From contig NZ_ML708621.1 in NCBI RefSeq assembly GCF_008831305.1, forward strand, positions 1 to 64,000: DNA of 64,000 nt, in the 5' to 3' direction. Numbering within the stretch: the first letter of the stretch is position 1; each line of letters opens with the position of its first letter. The position numbers were made by a program, and so were the translations under genes. This document shows positions 1 to 8,596 of this stretch, piece after piece. The stretch is from Kocuria coralli. Its GTDB lineage: Bacteria; Actinomycetota; Actinomycetes; Actinomycetales; Micrococcaceae. A model generated the notes under the pieces. The model ran no database searches and had not been told where the DNA came from. It saw only the letters and a list, made by a program, of their open reading frames with translations.

Positions 1-49
1 ATTCAGGAACTAACGACACGCGACACTAGTTGTCAAGGGGTACAGCACT

Positions 50-1150
50 ATGTTCAGACGCAACGTCGCGGCTGCCAAGATCACCGCCGGTCTCGCCGGC
101 ATGATTCTCGCGGGGGTGACCCTGACCGCCGGGGTCCCGGTGGGATCGGACCCCGGGCCAGGCGAAGGCCCGTCCACCTCGACCGGCGAGTCCCTCGAGG
201 GCATGAAGATCCTGATGACCAACGACGACTCCATGCAGGCGAGCCGGGAGAACAACTCCGACGGTCTCGGGCTCTACGAGATGCGCAAGGCACTGTGCGA
301 GGCCGGCGCCGACGTCGTGATCGTCGCCCCGTGGGCCGTGCAGAGCGGCCGCGGCACCGCGGTGACCAACTCCGGGACGATGACCCCGGCCGAGGCCCCC
401 GCCATCCCCGAGGAGTACACGAACGACTGCGGCGGCGCCGACGCCGGTGGTGCGGTCTTCGGCCTGTGCCTCGAGGATGGCCCCTGCACGGCGGAATCAG
501 CGAGCGCGACTCCCTCCGACACCGTGAAGTTCTCGATGCGCGGCGGACTGGAGAACCTGGTCGGCTGGTCCGAAGGTCCTGATCTGGTGGTCACCGGGCC
601 CAACTCAGGTCTGAACCTCGCCTCGTCGGTCACGGATTCCGGCACGATCGGTGCCGCCGTCGCCGCCCTGGAGAGCCACGTGCCCGTCGTGGCGTTCAGC
701 ACCGCCGGATACAACGACAACAGCGGTTTCCCCCAGGAGAACTACGCGGCCACCTCGCAGTGGGCGGTGGAGTTCATCGAGGGCCTCGGCTCCGAGGGGC
801 TGCTGGACCAGCACGAGTTCGCGGTGAGCGTGAACTACCCGAACATCTCCGAAGGCACCCCGGCGGGCTAAGCGCAGTACGTGGAGGTCGGAACCGGGAC
901 CTTCGCGTACCACAACTACACGGCTCGTGGCGACGGCACCTATGAGATCGACATTGAGATCTGCGAGGGAACCGAGCTGTGCCCCGAGACCAAGAACCCC
1001 GCCGACTGGCAGGCGGTCTACCAGCAGAACCACATCGGCGTCACCGCGATCAACCCTGATCGCACCTACGGCACCGAGGTCAAGGGCCAGGAGGACCTGG
1101 ACCGGCTGAAGTCCTACGTCGCGAACGGGGCTCCGGCTCCGATCTCCTGA
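50..1150 (+). pseudogene. surE: SurE-family 5'-nucleotidase, secreted, interrupted by an in-frame stop
   Basis: SurE enzymes are metal-dependent nucleoside monophosphate phosphatases. An RBS-like AAGGGG (35-40) precedes the ATG at 50. Residues 1-30 look like a signal peptide, so the product is probably exported, unlike cytosolic SurE. Family motifs are clear: the metal-binding NDDS at residues 58-61, the GPNSGLNL loop, and SGTIGAA. The frame meets TAA at 869-871 after 273 residues. The same frame then reopens without a shift and runs to TGA at 1148-1150, with family-like sequence (AQYVEVGTGTF onward). A one-base change (AAA or CAA to TAA) explains this, so I annotate one broken gene rather than two. 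The full reading frame would be about 366 residues. The first segment keeps the catalytic core but lacks the C-terminal part. A sequencing error is the main alternative. Confidence 0.8.
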
Positions 1151-1181
1151 TCGCCCGGAGCATTCCGGCGATCACCGCCGA

Positions 1182-1216
1182 GATCGGCCCCGCACCCCAC
1201 GGGTGCGGGGCCGATC
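1182..1216. terminator. Strong hairpin downstream of surE
   Basis: Perfect 16-bp inverted repeat (1182-1197 and 1201-1216) with a 3-nt loop, 32 nt after the surE stop. There is no clear U-tract, which is common for terminators in high-GC actinobacteria. Confidence 0.75.
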
Positions 1217-1227
1217 CGTGTCCGCCG

Positions 1228-1261
1228 CCCCGGGCTGCTCCGGTCACCGAGCAGCCCGGGG
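1228..1261. terminator. Second tandem hairpin before tsaB
   Basis: Perfect 13-bp inverted repeat (1228-1240 and 1249-1261) with an 8-nt loop. It ends 10 nt before the tsaB -10 hexamer and, with the hairpin at 1182-1216, insulates tsaB from surE. Confidence 0.6.
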
Positions 1262-1271
1262 CGACTCGACT

Positions 1272-1277
1272 TAGACT
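1272..1277 (+). promoter_or_regulatory. -10 element of leaderless tsaB
   Basis: TAGACT is followed by a 6-nt spacer and the GTG start at 1284. This spacing puts the transcript start at the start codon. No Shine-Dalgarno sequence is present. Confidence 0.6.
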
Positions 1278-1283
1278 GTTGCG

Positions 1284-2036
1284 GTGCTCTTGCTGTGTTT
1301 GGATTCCTCTGCCGCTGCCTCGGTCGCCGTCGTCGACACGGATGCCGGCTCGCCCCGGGTGCTCGCCAGCTGGGAGACCCCGGACACCCGCGCGCACGCC
1401 GAGGTCCTGGCCCCGGCCGTGGACACGGTCCTGGACCGGGCGCAGGTGGCGCCCGGCGGCCTGGGCGGGGTGCTGGTCGGCACCGGGCCCGGTCCGTTCA
1501 CCGGGCTACGCGCGGGCCTGGCCACGGCCAGGACCCTGGCGTTCGCCTGGCGCCTGCCGTGCTACGGGATGTGCAGCCTGGCCGCGATCGCCCACGTCGT
1601 GGCCCGCCTGCCTGCCGCATCGCGTCCCCCGCAGTTCGTGGTGGCCAGCGATGCGCGCCGCCGTGAGGTCTACTGGGCCGTCTACTCCGCCTCCTCCGAC
1701 CTCCACGCATCCTCCGCGGATCCCGCCGGGGTTCAGAGTGCCCGGTTGATCGACGGGCCGTTCGTCGGGCCGGCCGAGGATGTCCCCGGCCTGCCCGTCT
1801 TCGGGCGGGGCGCCGGGCTGTACGCCGACAGGCTCCGGCAGCCCGTCAAGGAGGTCGTCCCCGGAGCGCTCCAAACGGGCTCCCCGGCGGAGTGGCAGCC
1901 GCACGCCGGATTCCTGGGCCTGGCCGCCGCTGCCACGGTGAACGCGGGAGGCACGCTCTCCCAGGACACGGCACCTCTTTACCTGCGGGAGTCCGATGCG
2001 AAGGTGCCGGGGCCCCGGAAGAAGGCCACCGCATGA
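1284..2036 (+). CDS. tsaB: tRNA t6A biosynthesis protein TsaB
   Basis: TsaB (YeaZ) is a non-catalytic ASKHA-fold partner of TsaD in the complex that makes N6-threonylcarbamoyladenosine at A37 of ANN-decoding tRNAs. The 250-residue product opens with LLLCLDSS, the first phosphate-binding strand of the fold. The family hallmark GTGPGPFTGLRAGLATA lies near residues 67-83. The GTG start is chosen because it sits 6 nt behind a TAGACT hexamer. The stop overlaps the ATG of rimI (ATGA), so tsaB, rimI and tsaD form one translationally coupled operon, the usual actinobacterial order. The C-terminal third is poorly conserved in this family and shows nothing unusual. Confidence 0.93.
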   Translation: MLLLCLDSSAAASVAVVDTDAGSPRVLASWETPDTRAHAEVLAPAVDTVLDRAQVAPGGLGGVLVGTGPGPFTGLRAGLATARTLAFAWRLPCYGMCSLAAIAHVVARLPAASRPPQFVVASDARRREVYWAVYSASSDLHASSADPAGVQSARLIDGPFVGPAEDVPGLPVFGRGAGLYADRLRQPVKEVVPGALQTGSPAEWQPHAGFLGLAAAATVNAGGTLSQDTAPLYLRESDAKVPGPRKKATA

Positions 2037-2551
2037 GCCTGGGCACGGCCGGCTGGCAGCTGCGTCCCGCCTCCGCCGCGGATGCGGCAGACCTCGAAGC
2101 CCTCGAGCAGAAGCTGTTCCCCCAGGACGCGTGGTCCCTGGAGATGATCCTGTCGGAGATCACCCATCGGACCCGCAGCTACTGGGTGGCCACGGCAGAC
2201 GACCGCGTGATCGGCTACGCCGGGGTCATGGTCGTGGCGGAGACCGCCGACGTGCAGAACATCGCCGTCGTCCCCGACTATGAAGGGCAGGGGATCGGCA
2301 CCGCGCTGCTCAGCCGGTTGCACCAGGTCGCCGTCGAGCGGGGGGCTCGGGAGGTGCTGCTGGAGGTCCGCGTGGACAACGAACGCGCCCAGCGGCTCTA
2401 CCGCCGTTTCGGGTACGCCGACCTCGCGGTGCGGCCCCGCTATTACCCCGGGGGCGTGGACGCCCTGATCATGCGTGCCGAGCTGGCTCCGCCCAGGAAA
2501 CCGACCACCACCGACCTGACGAGCCACATGGATGAAGCCCGTGAACACTGA
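2033..2551 (+). CDS. rimI: Ribosomal protein alanine N-acetyltransferase RimI (GNAT)
   Basis: The 172-residue GNAT acetyltransferase is of the RimI type, which acetylates the N-terminal alanine of ribosomal protein S18. It begins at the ATG overlapping the tsaB stop; the frame is open further upstream, but that part lies inside tsaB. The acetyl-CoA loop (Q/RxxGxG/A) is visible as [11 protein letters not shown] near residue 83, followed by the typical [19 protein letters not shown] and a terminal [14 protein letters not shown]. Its place between tsaB and tsaD is standard and supports the name. The 3' end overlaps tsaD by 20 nt. Confidence 0.92.
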   Translation: MSLGTAGWQLRPASAADAADLEALEQKLFPQDAWSLEMILSEITHRTRSYWVATADDRVIGYAGVMVVAETADVQNIAVVPDYEGQGIGTALLSRLHQVAVERGAREVLLEVRVDNERAQRLYRRFGYADLAVRPRYYPGGVDALIMRAELAPPRKPTTTDLTSHMDEAREH

Positions 2552-3680
2552 AGCGCAGCCCGTGAACGCTGAAGCACCGAACGCTCCGCTGGTCCTCGGG
2601 ATCGAGACCTCCTGCGACGAGACCGGGGTGGGGATCGTGCGCGGTCGCGACCTGCTGGCCAACACGGTGTCCTCCTCCATGGACGAGCACGTCCGGTTCG
2701 GGGGCGTGATCCCGGAGATCGCCTCCCGGGCGCACCTGGAGGCGTTCGTCCCCACCCTCGAACAGGCGCTGGAGACCGCGGGGGTCACGCTCGAGGAGCT
2801 CGACGCCATCGCCGTGACGGCGGGGCCCGGCCTGGCCGGGGCGCTGATGGTCGGGGTCTCGGCCGCCAAGGCGCTCGCCCTGGCCACGGGCAAGCCGCTG
2901 TACGGCATCAACCATCTGGTCGCCCACGTCTCCGTGGGCCTGCTGCATCACGACGGCGCCGCGGTGGCGGGAGGGCTGCTCGACGCGGACGGCCGTGCGG
3001 CCGATGGTCTCGGCGCGCTGCTGGTCTCCGGCGGGCACACCGAGATCCTCCGGGTCGGGGACCTCGCCGCCGACGTCGCCCTGCTGGGGGCCACCATCGA
3101 CGACGCCGCGGGTGAGGCCTATGACAAGGTGGCGCGCCTGCTGGGCCTGAGCTACCCGGGCGGACCGGCGATCGACGCCGCCGCCCAGGGCGGGGATCCG
3201 GCCGCCTTCAGATTCCCCAGGGGGCTGTCGAACGCCAAGTACATGGGATCGGCCGAGGAGCCGGGCAAGCACCGCTACGACTTCTCGTTCTCCGGGCTGA
3301 AGACGGCCGTGGCCCGCGTGGTCGAAGCCTACGAGGCGGAGGGCGAGGAGATCCCCGTAGCCGATATCGCGGCATCCTTCCAGGAATCCGTGGTGGACGT
3401 GATCACTCGCAAGGCCGTGCTCGCGGCCACCGAGAACGGATTGAACACGCTGCTGCTGGGCGGCGGGGTCGCGGCGAACTCCCGGCTCCGCGAGCTGGCC
3501 GAGGAGCGCTGTGCGGAGCACGGCATCCGCCTGGTGGTCCCCCCTCTGTCCCTGTGCACGGACAACGGAGCCATGGTGGCCGCGCTCGGAGCGCGGCTGG
3601 TCTCCGGAGGCATCGCCCCGACGGGCCTGGAGTTCGCGGCCGACCCCGGGCTGCCGGTCACCCAGGTCTCCCTCCGGTGA
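2532..3680 (+). CDS. tsaD: tRNA N6-adenosine threonylcarbamoyltransferase TsaD
   Basis: TsaD transfers threonylcarbamoyl from the TsaC product to A37 of tRNA. The 382-residue protein has the start [13 protein letters not shown] of the ASKHA fold, the metal-binding HLVAH in [11 protein letters not shown], the loop LLVSGGHTE, the segment [10 protein letters not shown] and the late [12 protein letters not shown], all typical. Residues 1-15 contain a short internal repeat (PVNTEAQ / PVNAEAP) not found in the core family. The real start could be a little downstream, but the annotated ATG overlaps rimI as expected for coupled translation. Confidence 0.95.
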   Translation: MKPVNTEAQPVNAEAPNAPLVLGIETSCDETGVGIVRGRDLLANTVSSSMDEHVRFGGVIPEIASRAHLEAFVPTLEQALETAGVTLEELDAIAVTAGPGLAGALMVGVSAAKALALATGKPLYGINHLVAHVSVGLLHHDGAAVAGGLLDADGRAADGLGALLVSGGHTEILRVGDLAADVALLGATIDDAAGEAYDKVARLLGLSYPGGPAIDAAAQGGDPAAFRFPRGLSNAKYMGSAEEPGKHRYDFSFSGLKTAVARVVEAYEAEGEEIPVADIAASFQESVVDVITRKAVLAATENGLNTLLLGGGVAANSRLRELAEERCAEHGIRLVVPPLSLCTDNGAMVAALGARLVSGGIAPTGLEFAADPGLPVTQVSLR

Positions 3681-3728
3681 GCGGCCGGGCCGCACCGGCT
3701 GGACCTGATCGAGCCCGCCCTGCGGGAC

Positions 3729-4874
3729 TCAGCCCTCGCGGACCCGTTCCACGATGTCCAGGGCGGCCTCGCGCAGATCGCCCCCATGCGCTCCGGCCAC
3801 CGAGCGCTGCCGCTGATAGCCGGCGCCCTCGGCGATGATGTCGTTGACCCAGGAGAGCTCTTCAGAGCATCCCAGATCCCGGGCGATCGGCTCCAGGCGG
3901 TCCACGATCTCGGCCAGATGATCGGTGACCAGCGGCTCTTCGAGGGAGTTGTCCTTGATGATGATCGCGTCCAGGCCGTAACGGGCGGCCCGCCACTTGT
4001 TCTCCTTGACCAGCCAGGGGCGCATCTGCTCGACCTGGCCGCCGTCGTCGAGAATCCGTGAGGTCTCCTCGACCAGGCACTGGGTGAGGGCGGCGATCGC
4101 GCCGATGTCCCGGAGGCTCGAAGGGGCGTCGCAGAACCGCATCTCGATGGTCCCGAAGCGGGGCACCGGCCGGACGTCCAGGCGCGACTCGCTGATGTCG
4201 TCGACCACGCCCGTGACCAGTAGATCGTCCAGATACTGCTCGTACTCCGCCCAGTCCCTGAAGGCGTAGGGAATCCCCGCGGTGGGCAGTTGCTGGAAGA
4301 TCAGCGCCCGGTGGGAGGCGTAGCCGGTGTCCTGGGAGTTCCAGTACGGCGAGTTGGCGGAGAGGGCCAGCAGGTGGGGATAGTGCGCCAGGAGCCGGTC
4401 CTGGACGGGCAGCGCCTTGGCCTGGGAATCCACTCCGACGTGGACGTGGATCCCGTAGATCACCATCTGCCGGCCCCAGTACTGAGCGCGATCCACCACG
4501 GTGGAATAGCGGTCCTTGGCCACCACGGACTGCTCCTGCCACCGTGAGAATGGGTGCGTCCCGGCGGCGAAGACCCGCAGACCGCGGGGCTCGGCGATGT
4601 CGCGGATCTCTCCCAGCAGCTCCCGGAGCTGGCCGGTGGCCTCCGAGACCGTGGAGCACACGCCGGTGACCATCTCCACGGTGTTCTCCAGGAACTCCCC
4701 GGTCAGAGTGGGCCCGGTGTCGGGTCCCTCGGCCCTGTCCGGAAGGATCGCATGGACCGCCTTCATGACCTCCTGCCCCCGGGGAACCAGGGCGCCGGTC
4801 TGCGCGTCGACCAGGGCGACCTCCCACTCCAGCCCGATGGAGGACTGGGATGAGTGCGCGAAATTGATGTGCAC
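3729..4874 (-). CDS. Carboxylate-amine ligase / glutamate-cysteine ligase type 2 (YbdK family)
   Basis: Members of this GCS2 family catalyse ATP-dependent gamma-glutamyl bond formation; in actinobacteria the exact substrate is often unproven. I chose the GTG at 4874 (VHINFAHSSQSSIGLEWE): the family begins with this strand, and an AGCGAGG sequence lies just upstream. The frame is open to 4940, but the extra residues look non-family. Recognisable segments are GLEWEVALVD, GEFLENTVEMVTG, YGIHVHVGV and FGTIEMRFCDAPSSL, which carry the metal and nucleotide ligands. The length of 381 residues is normal. It converges with tsaD and is divergent from the GH3 gene. Confidence 0.85.
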   Translation of the reverse strand: MHINFAHSSQSSIGLEWEVALVDAQTGALVPRGQEVMKAVHAILPDRAEGPDTGPTLTGEFLENTVEMVTGVCSTVSEATGQLRELLGEIRDIAEPRGLRVFAAGTHPFSRWQEQSVVAKDRYSTVVDRAQYWGRQMVIYGIHVHVGVDSQAKALPVQDRLLAHYPHLLALSANSPYWNSQDTGYASHRALIFQQLPTAGIPYAFRDWAEYEQYLDDLLVTGVVDDISESRLDVRPVPRFGTIEMRFCDAPSSLRDIGAIAALTQCLVEETSRILDDGGQVEQMRPWLVKENKWRAARYGLDAIIIKDNSLEEPLVTDHLAEIVDRLEPIARDLGCSEELSWVNDIIAEGAGYQRQRSVAGAHGGDLREAALDIVERVREG

Positions 4875-4981
4875 GGGACCTCGCTGGCGATCAGGGCCGA
4901 TGGAGAGCGGATCACGGGTCGGTTCCCGTGAGAGACACACTCTAGTTTAGGGACCGGGCTGCCGATGAGGGCCGCGCTGTC

Positions 4982-4987
4982 TACCCT
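4982..4987 (+). promoter_or_regulatory. -10 element of leaderless GH3 gene
   Basis: TACCCT is followed by a 7-nt spacer and the ATG at 4995, which decides between this start and the upstream in-frame ATG at 4965. Confidence 0.5.
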
Positions 4988-4994
4988 GGTGGAC

Positions 4995-6401
4995 ATGCGC
5001 CGTAACCCAACCTCCCCCTCCCGGCTGGCAGCTCCCCTCCTGCTCAGCGCCCTGCTGCTCCTGCTGCCCGCCTGCACGTCCGCGGAGGAGCCGGGCGGCG
5101 GCGAGGAGGCGACGACCTCCGGTGCCACCGCGAACCCGGAGACCCCGAGCCACGGGCCGGGCTCCGGCCCCTGGGAGATCGACGACGCCACCTGGAGCGC
5201 CGCGCAGGAGGCGGTCGAGGGGATGACGGTCGAGGAGAAGGCCGGTCAGGTCATGGTGGCCACCTTCGACGGTTCCGATGCCGCTGCCGTCGATGCCCAG
5301 ATCGACCAGATCCAGCGCCTCCACCTGGGCGGGGTGATCGTCATGGGACGCAACGTGCCCACGGCGGGCGGCGCCGGGCAGACCCAGGAGGACAGCCCTC
5401 TCGGAGGGGCCCAGGACGTCGACGTGGCGGCCATGACCCAGCAGAACCAGGCCATGCAGGAGGCCCTGTCCCAGGTCCACGAGGACCAGGACTGGCCGGG
5501 CATCGTCTCGGTGGACCAGGAGGGCGGTACGGTGACCCGGCTGGGGTCGCCGCTCACGGAGTGGCCCATGACCTCGCAGATCGGCGCCGCGGACGATCCC
5601 GGCTTGACCCGGGAGGCCGCCGCGGGGCTCGCGTCAGAGCTCGCCGGGGTCGGGTTCACCATGAACAACGCCCCCATCGCGGATGTCACCACGCCCGGCG
5701 ACGCCGTGATCCTGGACCGTTCCTACGGCGAGGACCCCGAGCGGGTCTCGCAGCAGGTGGTGGCCTCCGTGGAGGGGCACAGCGACGCCGGCCTGGTCTC
5801 CTCGGCCAAGCACTTTCCCGGCCATGGGTCCGTGACCACGGATTCGCACGTCGGCCTCCCGCTGCAGGAGCTGTCGATCGACCAGCTCAGGGAATCCGAC
5901 TGGGTCCCGTTCCAGTCCGCCGTGGACGCCGGTATCCCCACGGTCATGATGGGGCACATCGCCGTGGCCGAGTGGAATCCCGAGGTGCCCGCGACGCTGG
6001 AGCCGCAGGCCTACGAGGCGCTTCGCACGGACCTGGGATTCGACGGGGTGATCGTGACCGACGCCCTGGACATGGGCGCGCTCGCGGGCGTCGTGGGCCC
6101 GGGCCTGCCCGTCGACACCGGGGTCACCACGCCTGCGGGCGCGGCGCTGCAGGCCGGCGCCGACCTGCTGCTGATGCCCGGCGACGACGAAGCGGCCCAT
6201 GCCGACATCGTCCAGGCCGTGGGTTCCGGGGCGATCCCGGAGCAACGACTCGACGACGCTGCCACACGGGTGGTGGCCCTGCAGATGATCCAGGCCGGTG
6301 CAGCGGCGGATGCCGAGGTCCCGGCGAGTCAGCCCGGCAGCCACCAGGACGTGGTGGACCGGATCGTGGAGGAAGCCGGAACCGCGGCCGGCTCGCAGTG
6401 A
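4995..6401 (+). CDS. Glycoside hydrolase family 3 lipoprotein, beta-N-acetylhexosaminidase-like
   Basis: GH3 enzymes of the NagZ type remove terminal N-acetylglucosamine, often from cell-wall fragments. From the ATG at 4995 the product has 468 residues. A lipoprotein signal ends in the lipobox LLPAC, so it should be anchored outside the membrane. The NagZ-type sequence VDQEGG is at residues 173-178 and KHFPGHG, with the Asp/His-dyad histidine, at 272-278. The nucleophile aspartate is D356 in TDALDMGAL. The alternative ATG at 4965 would put ten residues in front of a perfect signal peptide and is disfavoured. The low-complexity stretch after the cysteine is a typical lipoprotein linker. Confidence 0.88.
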   Translation: MRRNPTSPSRLAAPLLLSALLLLLPACTSAEEPGGGEEATTSGATANPETPSHGPGSGPWEIDDATWSAAQEAVEGMTVEEKAGQVMVATFDGSDAAAVDAQIDQIQRLHLGGVIVMGRNVPTAGGAGQTQEDSPLGGAQDVDVAAMTQQNQAMQEALSQVHEDQDWPGIVSVDQEGGTVTRLGSPLTEWPMTSQIGAADDPGLTREAAAGLASELAGVGFTMNNAPIADVTTPGDAVILDRSYGEDPERVSQQVVASVEGHSDAGLVSSAKHFPGHGSVTTDSHVGLPLQELSIDQLRESDWVPFQSAVDAGIPTVMMGHIAVAEWNPEVPATLEPQAYEALRTDLGFDGVIVTDALDMGALAGVVGPGLPVDTGVTTPAGAALQAGADLLLMPGDDEAAHADIVQAVGSGAIPEQRLDDAATRVVALQMIQAGAAADAEVPASQPGSHQDVVDRIVEEAGTAAGSQ

Positions 6402-6406
6402 TCGCG

Positions 6407-6442
6407 GGTCAAGGCCGCCGGAGCTAGCCGGTGGCCTTGGCC
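6407..6442. terminator. Possible bidirectional hairpin between convergent genes
   Basis: Arms 6407-6421 and 6428-6442 pair over 15 bp with two G-T/A-C imperfections. The element overlaps the end of the methyltransferase gene and follows the GH3 stop. Confidence 0.35.
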
Positions 6443-7785
6443 CCCGTGCTCTTCACCGGATCCACCACCAGGACCACGCGCTTCTCCCGCTCCGCGCCGC
6501 CCACCCGGGTCACGATCAGCGTGGCGCGGTTCGGGCCGGAGGGCTTGAGCTGCTTGCGCAGCTGCTCCGGTGTGACGTCCGTGCCGCGTTTCTTGATCTC
6601 CAGCGTGCCCACCCGGTGCTCCTTCACCCAGGCCTTGAGCACCTTGACGGTGTGGGGGAGTACCTCGCGGATCCGGTAGGCGCGTGCGAAGGGGGTCTGG
6701 ACGGCTCCGGGATCCGGGGCGGGCCCCCTTTCGGCCGGTGAGCCGACCAGGTAGGCGATCCGCGGGTGGATCGGCTGCGCTCCGAGCCGCTTCCCCAGGT
6801 CCTGGACCAGAGCGGCGCGGATGACCGCGCCGTCGGGCTCCCAGAGCCAGTCCCCGGGGCCGGGCTCGAACGGCGCATCGGCCTCCTCCGCCTCTCCCGG
6901 CTCCTCCGCATCCGGGAAGTCATGAGGGGAGGTCAGCTCGTGGCGGGTGCCGTCGTCGTCAAGGATCAGGGCCGCTCGCCGGATGCCGGGGCGGGCCAGG
7001 GCGTTGAACCACAGCACGACCTCCACGATGTCACCGCGGTGGGAGATCCATTGCGCTTCGCATCGCGCGGGAACGGCGTCGTGGGGGAGGCCGGGTCCGA
7101 GCTTGACGCCCATGGGAACCCCCGTGGTCGCGAGGTCCTCCACGAAGGACAGCGGGGGAGAGAAGTCCTGGGGATCGAAGATCCTGCGGCTGCCCGGGGA
7201 CCGCTGCTTGCCGTCCGCATGGCGGCGGGCGGGGTCGAGCCAGAGGGACTCCGGCTCGCCTCCCGGCAGTGCGCTGCGGTGCAGGGACTCGACATCGCCC
7301 AGCACGACCCCGGCGTTGCCGAACGGCATCAGGTTGACGGTGGCGACGGCGGCAGTGGTCTCGTCGCGTTCGACGGCCACGACCCTCAGGCCCAGTGCGG
7401 CGAACGCCATCGAATCGGCGCCGATGCCGCAGCCCAGATCGGCCACCGAACCGATGCCGGCGCCCCGGAAGCGGGCGGCGTGCAGGGCGGAGACGGGCAG
7501 CCGGGTCGCTTGCTCCAGCCCCGCCTGGGTGAAGAGCATGCGGGCGGCGAACTCCCCGAACTTCTCCGCGCCGGCGGTGCGCAGCCGGGACTGGGTCAGC
7601 GCCTCGGAGACCAGTTCCGGGTCGAAGCCTTCGGCCCGCAGCCGGGTGAGCGTGCCGAGGGCCTGGTCCTCACGATAGGGGCCGAGGGAATCCAGCAGGC
7701 GCATGCCCTCCGGGGTCAGCAGCTTGGCGAGGGCGGTGGAGGCGCCGGCGGCTGCCCCGGGGTCCGGGGAAGAGGAAGTAGACAC
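6424..7785 (-). CDS. Class I SAM-dependent methyltransferase with THUMP-like C-terminal domain
   Basis: The 453-residue protein has a Rossmann methyltransferase core. VADLGCGIGADSMAFAALGL is motif I near residue 125 and VVAVERDE is motif II, followed by SLWLDPARR. The C-terminal region (EIKKRGTDVTPEQLRKQLK) is the actinobacterial THUMP-like domain seen in predicted RNA methyltransferases. The RNA target is unknown. The start is set at GTG 7785 because TACCGT (7798-7793) lies exactly 7 nt upstream, the leaderless pattern of this genome. An ATG at 7806 is in frame but sits upstream of that promoter. Confidence 0.82.
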   Translation of the reverse strand: MSTSSSPDPGAAAGASTALAKLLTPEGMRLLDSLGPYREDQALGTLTRLRAEGFDPELVSEALTQSRLRTAGAEKFGEFAARMLFTQAGLEQATRLPVSALHAARFRGAGIGSVADLGCGIGADSMAFAALGLRVVAVERDETTAAVATVNLMPFGNAGVVLGDVESLHRSALPGGEPESLWLDPARRHADGKQRSPGSRRIFDPQDFSPPLSFVEDLATTGVPMGVKLGPGLPHDAVPARCEAQWISHRGDIVEVVLWFNALARPGIRRAALILDDDGTRHELTSPHDFPDAEEPGEAEEADAPFEPGPGDWLWEPDGAVIRAALVQDLGKRLGAQPIHPRIAYLVGSPAERGPAPDPGAVQTPFARAYRIREVLPHTVKVLKAWVKEHRVGTLEIKKRGTDVTPEQLRKQLKPSGPNRATLIVTRVGGAEREKRVVLVVDPVKSTGAKATG

Positions 7786-7792
7786 GGTCACC

Positions 7793-7798
7793 ACGGTA
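7793..7798 (-). promoter_or_regulatory. -10 element of leaderless methyltransferase gene
   Basis: TACCGT on the minus strand, then a 7-nt spacer and GTG at 7785. Confidence 0.5.
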
Positions 7799-7840
7799 CC
7801 GGGCATGCGCGCCGGACCCGGGGACGGGAGGACGACGGGC

Positions 7841-8596
7841 TCAGTAGAAGCAGGCCAGACGTCCGCGCGGGCCGTTGATGCACTCCACGGGGGTCTCGAA
7901 GACCCGGGTGAGGAGGTCGTCGGTCATGATCTCCTCGGGAGTCCCGAACTCCGCGATCCGGCCGTCCTTGACCGCGCAGATCCGGTCGCCGTAGTGGCAG
8001 GCGAAGTTGATGTCGTGCAGCACGATGATGATGGTGCGCCCCAGCTCGCGCGCCGCCTTGTGCAGATGCTGCATCATCTGCACGGAGTGGCGCATGTCCA
8101 GGTTGTTCAGGGGCTCGTCGAGCAGCACGTAGTCGGTCTCCTGGCACAGCACCATGGCCACGTAGGCCCGCTGCCGCTGACCGCCCGAGAGCTGATCGAG
8201 GTACCGGTTCTCCAGGGCCCTCAGGTCCAGGAAGTCGATGTAGCGGCTGATCACCTCTTCGTCGGCGACGGTCAGGCGCCCCTTGGAGTAGGGGAAGCGC
8301 CCGAACCCCACGAGCTGGCGGACCGTGAGCCGGGTGACGTAGTGGTTCTCCTGCCGCAGGATCGAGACGATCTTGGCCAGGTCCTTGGACTTGGTGGTCG
8401 TGACGTCGTACCCGCCGATCTCGATGGTGCCCTCGTCCAGTCCCAGGAGACGCCCGATCATCGTCAGCAGCGTGGACTTGCCCGCGCCGTTGGGCCCGAC
8501 CAGGGCGGTGATGCCGCCGGCCGGGATCTGCAGATCCACCGGGCCGATGCTGACTTCGCTGTTGTAGCTCTTGCGGACATTGCTCAGCGTGATCAC
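7841..8596 (-). CDS. Siderophore ABC importer 1, ATP-binding subunit
   Basis: FecE-type ATPase of 251 residues that energises iron-siderophore import. Walker A (GPNGAGKST), the signature LSGGQRQR, Walker B (YVLLDEP) and the switch histidine in VLHDINF are all intact. The GTG start overlaps the stop of the upstream permease by 4 nt, so the two are translationally coupled. Sequence style (TKSKDLAKIVSILRQENHYVTRLTV) resembles the ATPases of catecholate/petrobactin systems such as YclP or FatE more than FepC. It is the last gene of the operon that begins at 11743. Confidence 0.9.
   Translation of the reverse strand: MITLSNVRKSYNSEVSIGPVDLQIPAGGITALVGPNGAGKSTLLTMIGRLLGLDEGTIEIGGYDVTTTKSKDLAKIVSILRQENHYVTRLTVRQLVGFGRFPYSKGRLTVADEEVISRYIDFLDLRALENRYLDQLSGGQRQRAYVAMVLCQETDYVLLDEPLNNLDMRHSVQMMQHLHKAARELGRTIIIVLHDINFACHYGDRICAVKDGRIAEFGTPEEIMTDDLLTRVFETPVECINGPRGRLACFY

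Noticed and set aside
869-871. The surE TAA as a natural end with a separate small gene at 881-1150.
   Set aside because: The second part is in the same frame, has no ribosome site and continues SurE-like sequence.
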